Shown here one piece after another: positions 19,901-28,525 of a DNA stretch of 64,000 nt. The notes beneath the pieces were generated by a model. It ran no database searches, had not been told where the DNA came from, and was given only the letters and a program-made list of their open reading frames with translations. A program made the translations under genes and the position numbers. The stretch's first letter is position 1; every line of letters begins with the position of its first letter. This stretch comes from Caldilineaceae bacterium (lineage in GTDB: Bacteria; Chloroflexota; Anaerolineae; Caldilineales; Caldilineaceae), in NCBI GenBank assembly GCA_026645575.1, contig JAPKMW010000018.1, positions 74,110-138,109 of the forward strand, given 5' to 3'.

Positions 19901-22900
19901 TACGCATTGCCGGCCAGAACGATTTCAGCCGCGCCACTGGTGGCGAAGCCTGGACGTACACCTGGCAAGTGCCGGCCGGCGATGGACGCTATACCGTCGA
20001 AAGCCAGGCCATTGACGCCGTGGACAATCGACAAAGCCCACCGGCCAGCCGGACGATCCTGGTCGATGCCACCCCGCCCAGCCTCACCACGGATCAGCCC
20101 AACAGTGGCTACCTGCCTGCCAAACGCAACAGTGACGACCAATGGCTCATCACCCTCAGCGGCACGGTGGCTGACCCCGCCATCGGCGGCGACGCGGGCA
20201 GCGGTGTCAAGCTGGTGGAAGTGCTGGTTGAGCCGCGCAGCAGCGATTGGCAACCGGCCATCGTCAACGGCAACGCCTGGTCTCTCGTCTACCCGCTGTC
20301 CCCCTTTGACGCCAGTAACAACCTGTCGCTGGATGCCACCGGTCAATACACCGTAAGTGTACGCGCCACCGACAACGTGGAAAATCGCCAAACGGCGGCC
20401 AACTATCTGCGCTACTTCATTCGCCTGGAGACCACGCCCCCGGTCGCGAGCCTGGTCAGCATTGGCGACCGCATCCTCCGCAATGGCAACAGCATCAGCG
20501 TGACCAGCACGTCGCTGCTGACCCAGAGTGTTGTCCTGACCGGCACTGTGAATGACCCCGGCGACTTTGCCAGTGGCGTGCAGGGCTTGGAGATCGCCTT
20601 CACGCCGGCCCACCTGGTCGAAACCTTGGGCGAAGCCGCAGCGCTCTTCTATCTCAACGAACGCCAGGGCGAAACCGCCTACATCAACGCCGCCGCCGGT
20701 GGCAACAACGGTGGCTGTCTCGGCGGCATCTGCCCCACCAACGACGCCCCTGGTCTCTACGGCGGCGCAGCGCAATTCGCCGGTAGCGCCGTGATCACCG
20801 CCAGCGCCAATCTCTCAGAGACCCAACTGAGCGTCAGCCTCTGGTTCAACACGAGTGACGCCAACAGCGGCCTCTTTGCCGCCATTGATGCCACGGCGAA
20901 TGTGGGGGATCGCACCCTCTACTTGACCAACGGCAATCTCTGCGCCACGGTGCGCGGCGTGCAAACCGATGAAATCTGTACGGCTGGGCGCAATTACAGT
21001 GACGGCCAGTGGCATCAAGCGGTGTTGGTGCTGGACGAAAACGCCGGGTTCCGCCTCTATGTCGATGGTCAACCCGGCGCGGCGGCGGGGCTGGTGCGCG
21101 CTTCCACACTGACGACGCAGAATAGCATTCGCCTCGGCCAAGGCTTCGCCCCCAGTGGTGAAAAGCGCCTCAACGGGCGGCTGGACGAAGTGGAGATCTA
21201 CAACGCCAGCCTTAGCGCCGAAGCAGTCGCCGCGCTCTACCGCCGCTGGCAACCCGTGACCTTGAGCAACCCTGGCGCCACCGGAAGCAACTGGAGCTAC
21301 CCCCTGCCCGCGGGCTTAGAGGGCATCTACCAGATCGAGTTGCGCAGCCAGGACATGGTCGGCAACCGCAACGACGACCGCCGTGACCTCTGGCGGCAGT
21401 GGCGCGGGATCATCGACACGACGGCCCCGCGTGTCACCCTCAACGCCAGCTTTAGTGGCAGCGGCGCGACGGCACAGACCACCTACAACCTCACCCTGGA
21501 AGATTTTAATCTGACCACGGCGGGTTACACCGGCGTCTGCCCCCTGGCCGCAGCAAGCTATACGTACGATACTTCCGCCTTCTGGCAGCGCTTTGGCAGC
21601 AACACCCCCGGCTTGCGCAAAGTGACCCTGCAATGCACGGTCAACGGCTTCCCGGTGCGCGGGGCGACGGTGAACTACGCCAGCGCCACCGCCTGTGATC
21701 GCTATGGGCGCTGCACCCAGGCGACGGAAGGGCGCGATCTGCTCTACTGGGCCACCACCGACAATGCAACCGGCGTTTCGGCCATCCGCCGCGCCAACCT
21801 GAATGGCGGCTATGAGCGGGAAGCCTTGTTAGAAAATCTGCCCCGCATCACCGGCCTGGCGACCGACAATCAGCGCGGCCATCTCTACTGGCTGGAACGG
21901 GACACCCCAGCTACGGGCCGTGTGCGCCGTTCTGACCTGGCTGGGCAAAATGTCACGACCATTGCCATCAACCCGCCGCCGGCCTTAAGCCAGGTCACCT
22001 TCCCCGCCACTTTTGACCTCGTGGTCAACCCGGCGGGCGGCAAGCTCTATTGGAGCGAAGAGAATCGCATCCGCTGGGCCAACCTCGACGGTTCCGGTGC
22101 AGCCACGCTCTTCACCTTGCCCACCGGCCCTGATCCGCAACCGGATCGCATTGGTAGTCTGGTGGTGGACAGCGTCAACGGCAAGATCTACTTTGGTGCG
22201 ATCGATCTCGTCACCAATAGCGGTGACGCGGTGGCGGCCACTTCGCACGCGGAAATTTGGGCGATCAACGCCGACGGCAGCAACCCCAGCGTACTGGTCA
22301 ACCGCAACGCGCTGCAAAATGTGGCGGTCATCGGCCTGGCATTGGCGCAGGACACGGGGCGCCTCTTCTGGACCCAGCGTAAACGGCTGGCGGATCGCCC
22401 CTCTAGCGGCGACGGCTTTTTCAGCGTCGCGACGGGTGGCGGCTCGCCAACCGCTGTCCTCCCCAACGCCGCTGTTACCTTTATCAGCATGTTGGAGGTC
22501 AGCCCAGCCCCGGCCAACAATCCGAACTACGCCTATTGGTCAGTCGGCAACACGATCCAGCAGATCGATCTGGTCAACAAGGGGGCCGGTTACTTTGCCG
22601 ACGAACCGCCGCTGCACCTGATCGGCGCTTCGGCCACGGCGCGGCTGCCCGGTCTCACCACCACTGCCAGCGACCTGGAACTACAGCGAGGCGCGTATCC
22701 CGGCATCATCGCCGTCGGGCGCGTGATCGACTATAACCTGACGGTGCGCAACAACGGCCCGGTGCGCGCCGGTAACGTGGAGGTTGCGGCGACGCTGCCG
22801 GCCAATACCAGCTTTGTCACAACCGGTAGTTCACCCACCTGTGCGCCAAGCATCCCCAGCCAGATCGCCTGTACGCTGGCGCAACTGGCCGACGGCGCCG

Positions 22901-25900
22901 AACAGAGCCTGTTGATTCGCGTCCAGGTCGAGAGTGGCGCGGCACCGGGCAGTACGCTGACAACCAATGTCACCGTCAGCCACGGCCAGAGCGACCCCAA
23001 CCCGGCCAACAACAGCATCAGCTTTGCCGACACGGGGGTGATCGCGGCGCCGCCCGCGGTGCCGCCCAGCAACAACTATCTCTACTATGGGCTGAACAAT
23101 GGTCTCTATCGCCTGCGGACTGATAGCGCCGCCCCAACCAATGAACGCATCGTCGGCTCTCCCATCATTGGCGATGAGGTCATCCAAGGCGTGGCGATGG
23201 ATCTGCGCAATGCCAGGGTCTACTTTGCTTCCCGCCCCAGCGGCGTCAGCGGCAATGGCTACATCCGGCGTGCCAACCTTGATGGCACGGGCGTGACCAC
23301 CATCTACACCGATACGACCACCCCCTGGCCGACCTATCTGGCGCTGGACGTGGACAACAATCAGCTCTACTTCACCCACGGCGGTGAATTTGGCGGGGTG
23401 AACAGCGGCGACAGCATCAAGCGCATCAACGTCAATGGCAGTGGTGAAACGACCATCGTCAATGGCGTGGTCGCGCCGATTGGTCTGGCGTACAACCCTG
23501 TACGTGCCGAACTCTACTGGAGCGAACGGGGCGCAACGCCACGCATCCAGCGCACGGCGCTCAACCCCATCAATCCCCAAACCATCGTGCCTGATGTCGT
23601 CGCCTATAACCTGCTCGCCGACCCTGGTGCGGATCAACTCTACTATCGCCGCGCCGACAACGCCACCAACGATAACTCGGTCTATCGGGTCTTGCGCGAT
23701 GGCAGTAACCTGACCGCCCTCACCTTTGGCCTCTCCTTCCACGGCCCGGCGCTTGACCTTGCCAACGGGCAATTCTACTGGTGGGATGGCTCGGTGGTCG
23801 GCACCATCTTCCGCTACGGCCTGGCTGGCCCCTTCCCGGTGACCAATGCCAATGCCACGCAACTCTATGCCGGTACGGGCCGCCCGACCTCGCAGGTGGT
23901 CTTTGCCCCAGCGGTGAGTCGCTATCTCTACTGGGGGGTCAACAACAGCTTGCGCCGCATTCGTGCTAACGGCAGCGGCACGGCAGAAACGGTCTTGACC
24001 GCGCCGACGATTAGCGCCGGCGAAGTGATCGAAGGAGTCGCCGTCGATTCGGCAGGCGGTAAACTCTATCTTGCCACCCGCCCGACCGGGGCAGTCACCG
24101 CCGGCTACATCCGTCAGGTGAACCTCAACGGCAGCGGCGCGAAGACGATCTACACCGATACCGTCGCGCCCTATCCCACCTACCTGGCGCTTGACGTCAC
24201 CAACGGTCAACTCTACTTCACTCATGGCGGCGCCTCCACCGGCAACGCCATCAAACGCATCAACATCGATGGCAGCGGCGAGACCACGGTGATCGGCAAC
24301 CTGACCGGCGTCACCGGCCTGGCGGTCAATGTCACGAGCAACGAACTCTACTGGTCGGATGGCAGCGGCCAACTGCGTCGCGCCAGCTTGGCCGGTAGCA
24401 ACCCGCAGGCGATCCGCAACGGGGTTTACGCCTATGAGATCAACCTGGATGGGGCGAATCGCCTCTACTACCGCACGCGCAACAACAGCTCCATCTTCGC
24501 CATCCAGCCCAATGGCAGCGGCCAGGCGACGGTGCAGAGCGGCAATGTCGGCGGCGGCCCGGTGGTGGATGTGGAGAGCAATGCCCTCTACTGGGTGGAC
24601 AAGAGCGCCAATGGCGTCATCTATCGCGCCACCCTGACCGGCAGCGGCGCAACCAACATCGGCGTGACCGGCGCGCAACCCACGTCGCAACTGGCATTGG
24701 CCTTCACCGAAGCGCCGGTTGTGGTAGCGGCGTTGGGTGGCGCAAATGCCGTTGCGGCAGGAGCCGCGCAGGCCAGTTTGGCCCCCTCCTTGGCCCAGGC
24801 CGTTTGCGCCGTTGATGGCTATGAACCGGATGAAGCGCCCGCCTCAGCCACGGTGGTTACGGTTGACGCGGCCAGCCCCAACCATAACCTACACACCGCT
24901 GGTGATGGCGATTGGTTTGCGCTCGATCTCACGGCGGGGCTGCGCTATCTGATTAGCGCCTACGCCGAAGGTAGCGACGCCGATCCCTCCCTCGAACTCT
25001 ATGCCAGCGACGGGGCAACGCTGCTGGCAAGCAACGACAATCTGGCCGCCGACCAACTCGATAGCCAGGTCAGCTTTGATGCGCCGACGGGCGGTCGCTT
25101 CTATGTCAAAGTACGGACGGCGAGCGGCGCGGGGGTAGAGAGTTGTAACACCAACTATGCCTTGCGTAGCGAGGTCGCGCCGACAGCACCCTTGCCGCGG
25201 CTGCCCAGCGTGCCGCCTACCAATCCCACCGCGCCGCTCTTAGATAGCGTGGTTTTGACTCCCACCAACCAAACCCGCTTGGAGAGCCTAAACCAGACCA
25301 CCGTAGCCGGCGCGGCCTATGCCGGGTTATCAACGGGCGTGGGCATTGCGACCCTGAATGTCACCCTGAATGGCGCGCCATTCTACAGCGTGGCCCCTGG
25401 CGGTAGCCTCACCCAGACCACTTGGAGCCAGCTATGGACACCCGCCGGAGAAGGGATCTACACCTTCCTCTCGGTCGTGACCGACAGCAGCGGTCGGGTG
25501 CAGACCCAGACCAAACCGATCACCGTCTTTGTCGACCTGGCCGCGCCCCAGGTGACACTGGCCCGCACCATCTTCACGACCACACACCAGGTGCCCACCA
25601 GCAGCCAGGTGTTGCTGAGTGGGACGGTGAGTGATAGTCTGGGGGTGGCGTTGGTCGAGGTCAACGTGGCCGGTGCTGGCTGGCAAGCGGCCCAGGTCGC
25701 CAATGGCGGCTGGCAGCTTGCGGTTGACTTCCCCGACAACAACGGCGGCGTCAATGCCATTGAGGTGCGTGCGACCGATCTGGCCGGACGGGTGACGACG
25801 ATCAACGCCAATGTGACCGTCGATACCCAAGCGCCGATCGTTGACCGCAACAACATGCAACTCAGCGCCAACGGCACGCCGATTGCCGGCACCGGCACGA

Positions 25901-28239
25901 TCACGCAAGCGAACCCGACGCTGTTGATCACCTGGCCCCCGGCTACCGGTGCGACCGGCTACTATGTCGGCTGGACGACCAGCCCCACAGCTACCCTCGG
26001 CAGCCTGACCTTCTATGGCGCGCCGGGGAGCCATAGTCAGGCGGTGGGTGATGCTACGCTCATCTACGCTCATGTGGTGGCGGTGGACAGCCGGGGCAAC
26101 CAACGGGTGGAAAGCTTTGGCCCCCTGGCCATTGACAGCCCGGCCACGCCCGACCTGATCGATGATCTGCGCGATCTGCGCTGGCAGCAGACAGGTGGCT
26201 CACAGATCAGTGCCGACCGCGCGGTCAGCAAAGGCGCAGTTGCCGGTACGGAACTGGGGGTGGTGCAACGCTTCTACCTCAGTTGGAATGCCGCCAACCT
26301 GCGGTTGGGCTGGAATGGCGCAAACTGGGATCAAGATGGCGATCTCTTTATCTACTTCGACACCGGCAGCGGTGGCGCAACGCAACTGTACAACCCCCAC
26401 AACGACGGGACGACGATTGCATTGCCGGCGGGGATGAACGCCAGCCATCTGATCTGGGTGCGGGACAACCGCAGCGCGGCGTTGCTGCAAGCCGGTGGCA
26501 ATGGCTGGACGCCCGTCACCGTTCTCGATAGCAGCCGCTTTGCCTTTAGCGCGGATCAAGATGAAAATGGTGATGTGATACCTAGTACGCAACTGTTGCT
26601 GCCCTTCAGCCTGTTGGGTATCAACAGCAATACAGCCTTGGGCGTGCTTGCCGTCGCCAGTGAAGCGAACCGCTTGCGTCTCTGGGCCGCCGCACCGGAT
26701 AAGAACCCGCTCAACAGCGAAGCGGTGATCAACCCACAGGCGACAGGGCGCACCCTGAACAACTTTGCCTTGACGCTCTACCACCGCTGGCCCAACCTAA
26801 ATCTGGGTCAAACCCCCAATGGGTCGAGCAGTCTCCCGTTTGCTGATAGCGACCTGGAAGTGATGGTAGAGAGCCTGTGGCCCAGTAACGGCGCCGGCTT
26901 CCTCGCCAGCGACCTGCTCGATCTGCTGGCCTTTAACCGTCCGCTCGACGCCAATGGCGATGGCGTGATCGATGTGGCGTTGCCTGGCGCAGCGCTGGTA
27001 CGACCTGTGGGTAACGGGCTAACGCTGCAATATCGTATCCACTATGCCAACACCGGGCCAGCCACGGCGCGCAATGTCACGGTGAACCTGACTGGACGGG
27101 GTGCGCTCAGCCTGGGCAACGGGACAGTGAATCTGGGCGACGTTGCAGCGGGCGCGGCGGGCGTCGTCACGGTGACAGCCAGCGTTGGCAGTGGCGCCTT
27201 TGCCGAGTTGGAAGCCAGGGTCAGTGACGGGGCGCATGGCGTCTATGACTTCTGGCTCTATCACCATCCGGCGGACAGTGCGCCGCCCACCGCTGTGGTG
27301 ATCGAACCGCTCAATAGCTTTGCCCAACCGGGCGTGCAGATCATCGGTGGTACGGTGCGGGATGCTTCCGCCGTGCCAACGCTCGAATTGCAAGCGCGCT
27401 TCCTCCCCGGCGGGGCGGTGACGACCGTCACCTGTGCCGATGAAACGCCAGATGACGGCGCCTGGTCTTGTCTGTGGGATGCCGGCTCATTGGTCGGCGT
27501 GGAGGGGGTCGAACTTCAAGCCCGCGCCGTGGATCGCTTTGGCAACGTCAGCGCCTTCTCGCCGGTCGTCACCCTGGGTGCTGATCTCACGCCGCCCCAG
27601 GTAACACTTTCAGTACAAACGGAAGCTGCACTAGCCGATGGCTATCTGAACCAGGCTGAGGCGAACCTGCGCGGGCAGATCAGTGACAACCGCAATGCGC
27701 AGGCCGTTGCGATCTGTAATACGGTCATTGACCCAGAAGTGGGTTTCCCTGCCTGTCGCACCATCGCCGGCGCGCCGGCCAATCAACCGAATGCGGCCTG
27801 GTCTGTCGCATTGGAGACCTTCGACGAAGATGGCATTCCCTTTAGCCTGAGCTTTGCCGGGATTGACGGGGCGGGCAACCGTGGGGAAGCGATCACCCGC
27901 ATCTTCCGCCTGGATGTCGTCGCGCCGGTGATTACCCCAACGGTCATCAGTGAGACGGAACCGGTGCTGCGGGGGCTGGTCAGCGACGGCGGGCAGGTGG
28001 CGCGCGTCTTGGTGCGCATCACCGGTCCCGATGGTAGCGTGCAGCGTGTGACCGCTGTCTTGGAGGGCAACGCCTGGTCGTATACGCCTGGTTTGAGTAC
28101 AGCCGGAGTCTATGGCTTGATCATCGAGGCGTATGATGTGGCGGGCAATGTGGCGGTTGCAGGGCCGTTTAGCCGCACGGTCAACAGCGTGCCGCCACCA
28201 ACCACCAAACAGATCTACTTGCCGTTCGTTAATCGGTAG
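13951..28239 (+). CDS. Giant multi-domain surface protein (4762 aa)
   Basis: Order by approximate residue: N-terminal membrane segment (24-46); outside domain resembling lipoprotein-carrier folds (50-290); two more hydrophobic helices (304-350); calcium-binding thrombospondin type 3-like repeats, e.g. DSDGDGLTDREEELLGTD (407-547); large uncharacterised region with four hydrophobic helices (1229-1395); second TSP3 block (1671-1807); Ig-like repeats; LamG-like fold (2231-2432); three LDLR-B/YWTD-type beta-propellers (2597-2890, 3042-3322, 3324-3587), the last two clear duplicates of each other; DUF11 modules (2907-3030, 4347-4440); PPC domain (3621-3744); a beta-sandwich-like region; more Ig-like repeats; C-terminal IYLPFVNR. 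A single unbroken frame. It likely acts outside the cell in adhesion or binding; no catalytic domain was recognised. The internal helices make its topology uncertain. A ribosome site GAGGAAA precedes the ATG. Confidence 0.88.
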   Translation: MSTQPLPTNRLPFFWLRLTVRRRALGVFGCTLLLLLLGYGAIAWARQEPQPASAISQIWQRVQTAGAYEFRANLLQDVVPVAGVAAIGQSSERQEVRIEGATNLRDQTLQMTLWSQGGNVLDRASGLELKTEGGRLLARAPGEEWREISNFTDALIPQGDFSSFLVGAKDVTVVDPAQPEAATHHSPPTTTRYTYRIDGPTFAAYIRDLMRAQMIRRGELTAESQLDLPQYFAEMQGTGELWVSADGLPLRQLVNLQFPPKDGHWVAAKLDVAFGFDPAVRTEPVGWQATLQAALADANHRLWPMLWFSTLLLVGGGFTLFVVHCRRSILVYRTLALLCIIAMVGGPLAQSAQAATAAHRFAARHERELQLQRDAETLQRVSGGVDAMSSAPSASEVLAQLRADSGQNSDGDQLSDVEEAALGSDPTQTESARQLEDWLFNSQADPTLDSDGDGLTDREEELLGTDANNPDSDNDTITDNVEIAGFTLGGKQWHTNPTELDSNGDGLGDEEEWRNPALPGQDTDNDGTPDLFDRDNDNDGVPDPVDLSPARAWTTVFSDTTPFQLAVDGLTPGKAAMVEFQLRPTNPDHLWYALNKLDWPADSAGNIQDRDNSPDDIDLIPMLEIRIPGAPYNLPLAPTPQAAISLTEESTDLGIGISGNVLLTQQGDKLTVQGNLLDQQNRATAGFLYLREGTCDKPGKRLVGPVTLSSNGAVIGDFAQTKLRDHSLGGHIVTVENVGGDPNLLVFNSCGAIPVLPFDGEAMIDQTALAIYGVSVREAAADRVAKLVYVPLTLRTDDPARLNGNQTLPTSQTPRGGRVAFNGLMPYLAGASWSQAHQVRMIWSVLMQNDLPCPTGVQRCPQNLNIPLAIHTYPDTWTLTGLDVRQDNGVKLAIAYEDPAVDADPREAVPLYELAEGLNNTFMAGRSSNGQRDMTVAEIARRFNRTTNGNVGLDERFGIDNLLVIEEQSYPTLDSMTRGSIDRAEAILTQTFSSRWSPTSPISPTLLYAYEWESRALNLDQQPSPGAPPNDALQWDAAGQRLTVSFRSNDLAPAQTLATLKVQPYRFDGNRWRVYGLAEFWKSQESFYAADVATDPEQDLALGKLRALQLYTFVLGNGLQQVVQRGSRPLIGATKSDKELRTLLSDTGKVSKVLLFVPGKVLKAYFNDFQTLSSDAQAKIGGKSKQFLFLLQKAYQAERADYAVHIDSTRPSPVGKLVNRIKNATVVNGLLMASVGFTAALVLTQMALSLATIGVKDPKVKSDLTIASATLTLIVEAYTKIWVPLMKGKFINTAKTGVTTTKFGLTDKLGSIKAARIMAVVGVVISLVLAWGYFFAAVIGGTASSTAEVNTLLAFTLASTIVTLLLFAISFIPIVGPIISGVISAVDAILTIICEAGVKNLRGVVSGERGKGSCFTLSGALTEFVAKYLYSTELIFDFSDKAVPANLRFPAVSNVDFSVYDPTNFNSPRAAGMVAGNSLAIVADVGGYLPPKVPGDGKGFFGGAAYATSQIAKTRIQTLLSRQPVTLSLAANVFDLSEQFQILDYTQVYTVEQGTAGTRITSLDRYPLYAARLADKRQGAYLGDLKLGINSVLTGSLYVNVAMRVPTASCFLTAVCYASGKNNRDDDALTPINFSQKAIPPTAFTFDVLPRTLDGFYARNWGGKVAFAPPVDADGDGLRNVAAGGLDPNDAKVDSDGDGLPDPYEFDYRQLGFANSGGLIDPLNKDSDGDTLCDDLELQLGTNPSKADTDGDTLLDGQEVYHPECANPAVWSGGWLFTYDVANNQSLRINSDPRAADADLDGMTDAFELDRHRQNPALYPYNPNVFTPSPIALLATVDDADNVVRPGTTLRYTTTVANFLPDTTLVGSGAITTSFPVALGGAQRRDAFLLSAGQARAFNSTLTAGSGSLQAEINNAVNAQLLPTAGVTLTGAATFSYNQKTIVAIDSDLPQSQPTSPPYIKAGGFYILGGVASDPTSYIKGVDVRIAGQNDFSRATGGEAWTYTWQVPAGDGRYTVESQAIDAVDNRQSPPASRTILVDATPPSLTTDQPNSGYLPAKRNSDDQWLITLSGTVADPAIGGDAGSGVKLVEVLVEPRSSDWQPAIVNGNAWSLVYPLSPFDASNNLSLDATGQYTVSVRATDNVENRQTAANYLRYFIRLETTPPVASLVSIGDRILRNGNSISVTSTSLLTQSVVLTGTVNDPGDFASGVQGLEIAFTPAHLVETLGEAAALFYLNERQGETAYINAAAGGNNGGCLGGICPTNDAPGLYGGAAQFAGSAVITASANLSETQLSVSLWFNTSDANSGLFAAIDATANVGDRTLYLTNGNLCATVRGVQTDEICTAGRNYSDGQWHQAVLVLDENAGFRLYVDGQPGAAAGLVRASTLTTQNSIRLGQGFAPSGEKRLNGRLDEVEIYNASLSAEAVAALYRRWQPVTLSNPGATGSNWSYPLPAGLEGIYQIELRSQDMVGNRNDDRRDLWRQWRGIIDTTAPRVTLNASFSGSGATAQTTYNLTLEDFNLTTAGYTGVCPLAAASYTYDTSAFWQRFGSNTPGLRKVTLQCTVNGFPVRGATVNYASATACDRYGRCTQATEGRDLLYWATTDNATGVSAIRRANLNGGYEREALLENLPRITGLATDNQRGHLYWLERDTPATGRVRRSDLAGQNVTTIAINPPPALSQVTFPATFDLVVNPAGGKLYWSEENRIRWANLDGSGAATLFTLPTGPDPQPDRIGSLVVDSVNGKIYFGAIDLVTNSGDAVAATSHAEIWAINADGSNPSVLVNRNALQNVAVIGLALAQDTGRLFWTQRKRLADRPSSGDGFFSVATGGGSPTAVLPNAAVTFISMLEVSPAPANNPNYAYWSVGNTIQQIDLVNKGAGYFADEPPLHLIGASATARLPGLTTTASDLELQRGAYPGIIAVGRVIDYNLTVRNNGPVRAGNVEVAATLPANTSFVTTGSSPTCAPSIPSQIACTLAQLADGAEQSLLIRVQVESGAAPGSTLTTNVTVSHGQSDPNPANNSISFADTGVIAAPPAVPPSNNYLYYGLNNGLYRLRTDSAAPTNERIVGSPIIGDEVIQGVAMDLRNARVYFASRPSGVSGNGYIRRANLDGTGVTTIYTDTTTPWPTYLALDVDNNQLYFTHGGEFGGVNSGDSIKRINVNGSGETTIVNGVVAPIGLAYNPVRAELYWSERGATPRIQRTALNPINPQTIVPDVVAYNLLADPGADQLYYRRADNATNDNSVYRVLRDGSNLTALTFGLSFHGPALDLANGQFYWWDGSVVGTIFRYGLAGPFPVTNANATQLYAGTGRPTSQVVFAPAVSRYLYWGVNNSLRRIRANGSGTAETVLTAPTISAGEVIEGVAVDSAGGKLYLATRPTGAVTAGYIRQVNLNGSGAKTIYTDTVAPYPTYLALDVTNGQLYFTHGGASTGNAIKRINIDGSGETTVIGNLTGVTGLAVNVTSNELYWSDGSGQLRRASLAGSNPQAIRNGVYAYEINLDGANRLYYRTRNNSSIFAIQPNGSGQATVQSGNVGGGPVVDVESNALYWVDKSANGVIYRATLTGSGATNIGVTGAQPTSQLALAFTEAPVVVAALGGANAVAAGAAQASLAPSLAQAVCAVDGYEPDEAPASATVVTVDAASPNHNLHTAGDGDWFALDLTAGLRYLISAYAEGSDADPSLELYASDGATLLASNDNLAADQLDSQVSFDAPTGGRFYVKVRTASGAGVESCNTNYALRSEVAPTAPLPRLPSVPPTNPTAPLLDSVVLTPTNQTRLESLNQTTVAGAAYAGLSTGVGIATLNVTLNGAPFYSVAPGGSLTQTTWSQLWTPAGEGIYTFLSVVTDSSGRVQTQTKPITVFVDLAAPQVTLARTIFTTTHQVPTSSQVLLSGTVSDSLGVALVEVNVAGAGWQAAQVANGGWQLAVDFPDNNGGVNAIEVRATDLAGRVTTINANVTVDTQAPIVDRNNMQLSANGTPIAGTGTITQANPTLLITWPPATGATGYYVGWTTSPTATLGSLTFYGAPGSHSQAVGDATLIYAHVVAVDSRGNQRVESFGPLAIDSPATPDLIDDLRDLRWQQTGGSQISADRAVSKGAVAGTELGVVQRFYLSWNAANLRLGWNGANWDQDGDLFIYFDTGSGGATQLYNPHNDGTTIALPAGMNASHLIWVRDNRSAALLQAGGNGWTPVTVLDSSRFAFSADQDENGDVIPSTQLLLPFSLLGINSNTALGVLAVASEANRLRLWAAAPDKNPLNSEAVINPQATGRTLNNFALTLYHRWPNLNLGQTPNGSSSLPFADSDLEVMVESLWPSNGAGFLASDLLDLLAFNRPLDANGDGVIDVALPGAALVRPVGNGLTLQYRIHYANTGPATARNVTVNLTGRGALSLGNGTVNLGDVAAGAAGVVTVTASVGSGAFAELEARVSDGAHGVYDFWLYHHPADSAPPTAVVIEPLNSFAQPGVQIIGGTVRDASAVPTLELQARFLPGGAVTTVTCADETPDDGAWSCLWDAGSLVGVEGVELQARAVDRFGNVSAFSPVVTLGADLTPPQVTLSVQTEAALADGYLNQAEANLRGQISDNRNAQAVAICNTVIDPEVGFPACRTIAGAPANQPNAAWSVALETFDEDGIPFSLSFAGIDGAGNRGEAITRIFRLDVVAPVITPTVISETEPVLRGLVSDGGQVARVLVRITGPDGSVQRVTAVLEGNAWSYTPGLSTAGVYGLIIEAYDVAGNVAVAGPFSRTVNSVPPPTTKQIYLPFVNR

Positions 28240-28249
28240 TTATGTATGC

Positions 28250-28282
28250 AGCAGGCCGACTTTGAGCAAAAGTCGGCCTGCT
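28250..28282. terminator. Bidirectional terminator-like hairpin after the giant gene
   Basis: Perfect 14-bp stem AGCAGGCCGACTTT / AAAGTCGGCCTGCT with a 5-nt loop, 10 bp after the stop codon. There is no clear U-run on the plus strand, so it may act as an mRNA 3'-end stabiliser as much as a terminator. Confidence 0.65.
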
Positions 28283-28287
28283 GTGTG

Positions 28288-28520
28288 CTACTCCACTGTT
28301 GTCACCAACACCGACTCGACGGTGACGCCGTTGGTAACATCCTGGTAGGGCGTTTTATAGCGGGTGCGGTTCTCGTCATCCACTGCTTCGACAAAGAAGA
28401 CGACTGTGATGGTCGTTAATTGCAGTTGATAGGCATAGCGGGTGGTTTGGCCGCTGGTCACATCTGCGTTATGATCAAGCCGTTTGGTTATATCAACCGT
28501 AAACGCAACCGGAAGGAAGA
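28288..28520 (-). pseudogene. Orphan C-terminal protein module, second copy
   Basis: The minus-strand frame from about 28520 to the stop at 28288 reads PVAFTVDITKRLDHNAD, then TRYAYQLQLTTITVVFF, VEAVDDENRTRYKTPY and ends ESVLVTTVE. The last 45 residues match the tail of the remnant at 7682-7830 in 34 of 45 positions. Many DNA differences are at third codon positions, so both copies were under protein-level selection. No start codon is available before the aldo/keto reductase gene begins, so this looks like the 3' end of a lost gene. Family not recognised. Confidence 0.5.
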
Positions 28521-28525
28521 AACCA

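Noticed and set aside
19675..20775. Antisense open frame of 366 codons
   Set aside because: Same cause; low-complexity Gly/Ala/Val/Arg composition and no recognisable protein.
22831..24690. Long antisense open frame (619 codons) inside the giant gene
   Set aside because: GC-rich third positions of the sense gene create open antisense frames; the sequence has no domain, repeats mirror the sense repeats, and there is no ribosome site.
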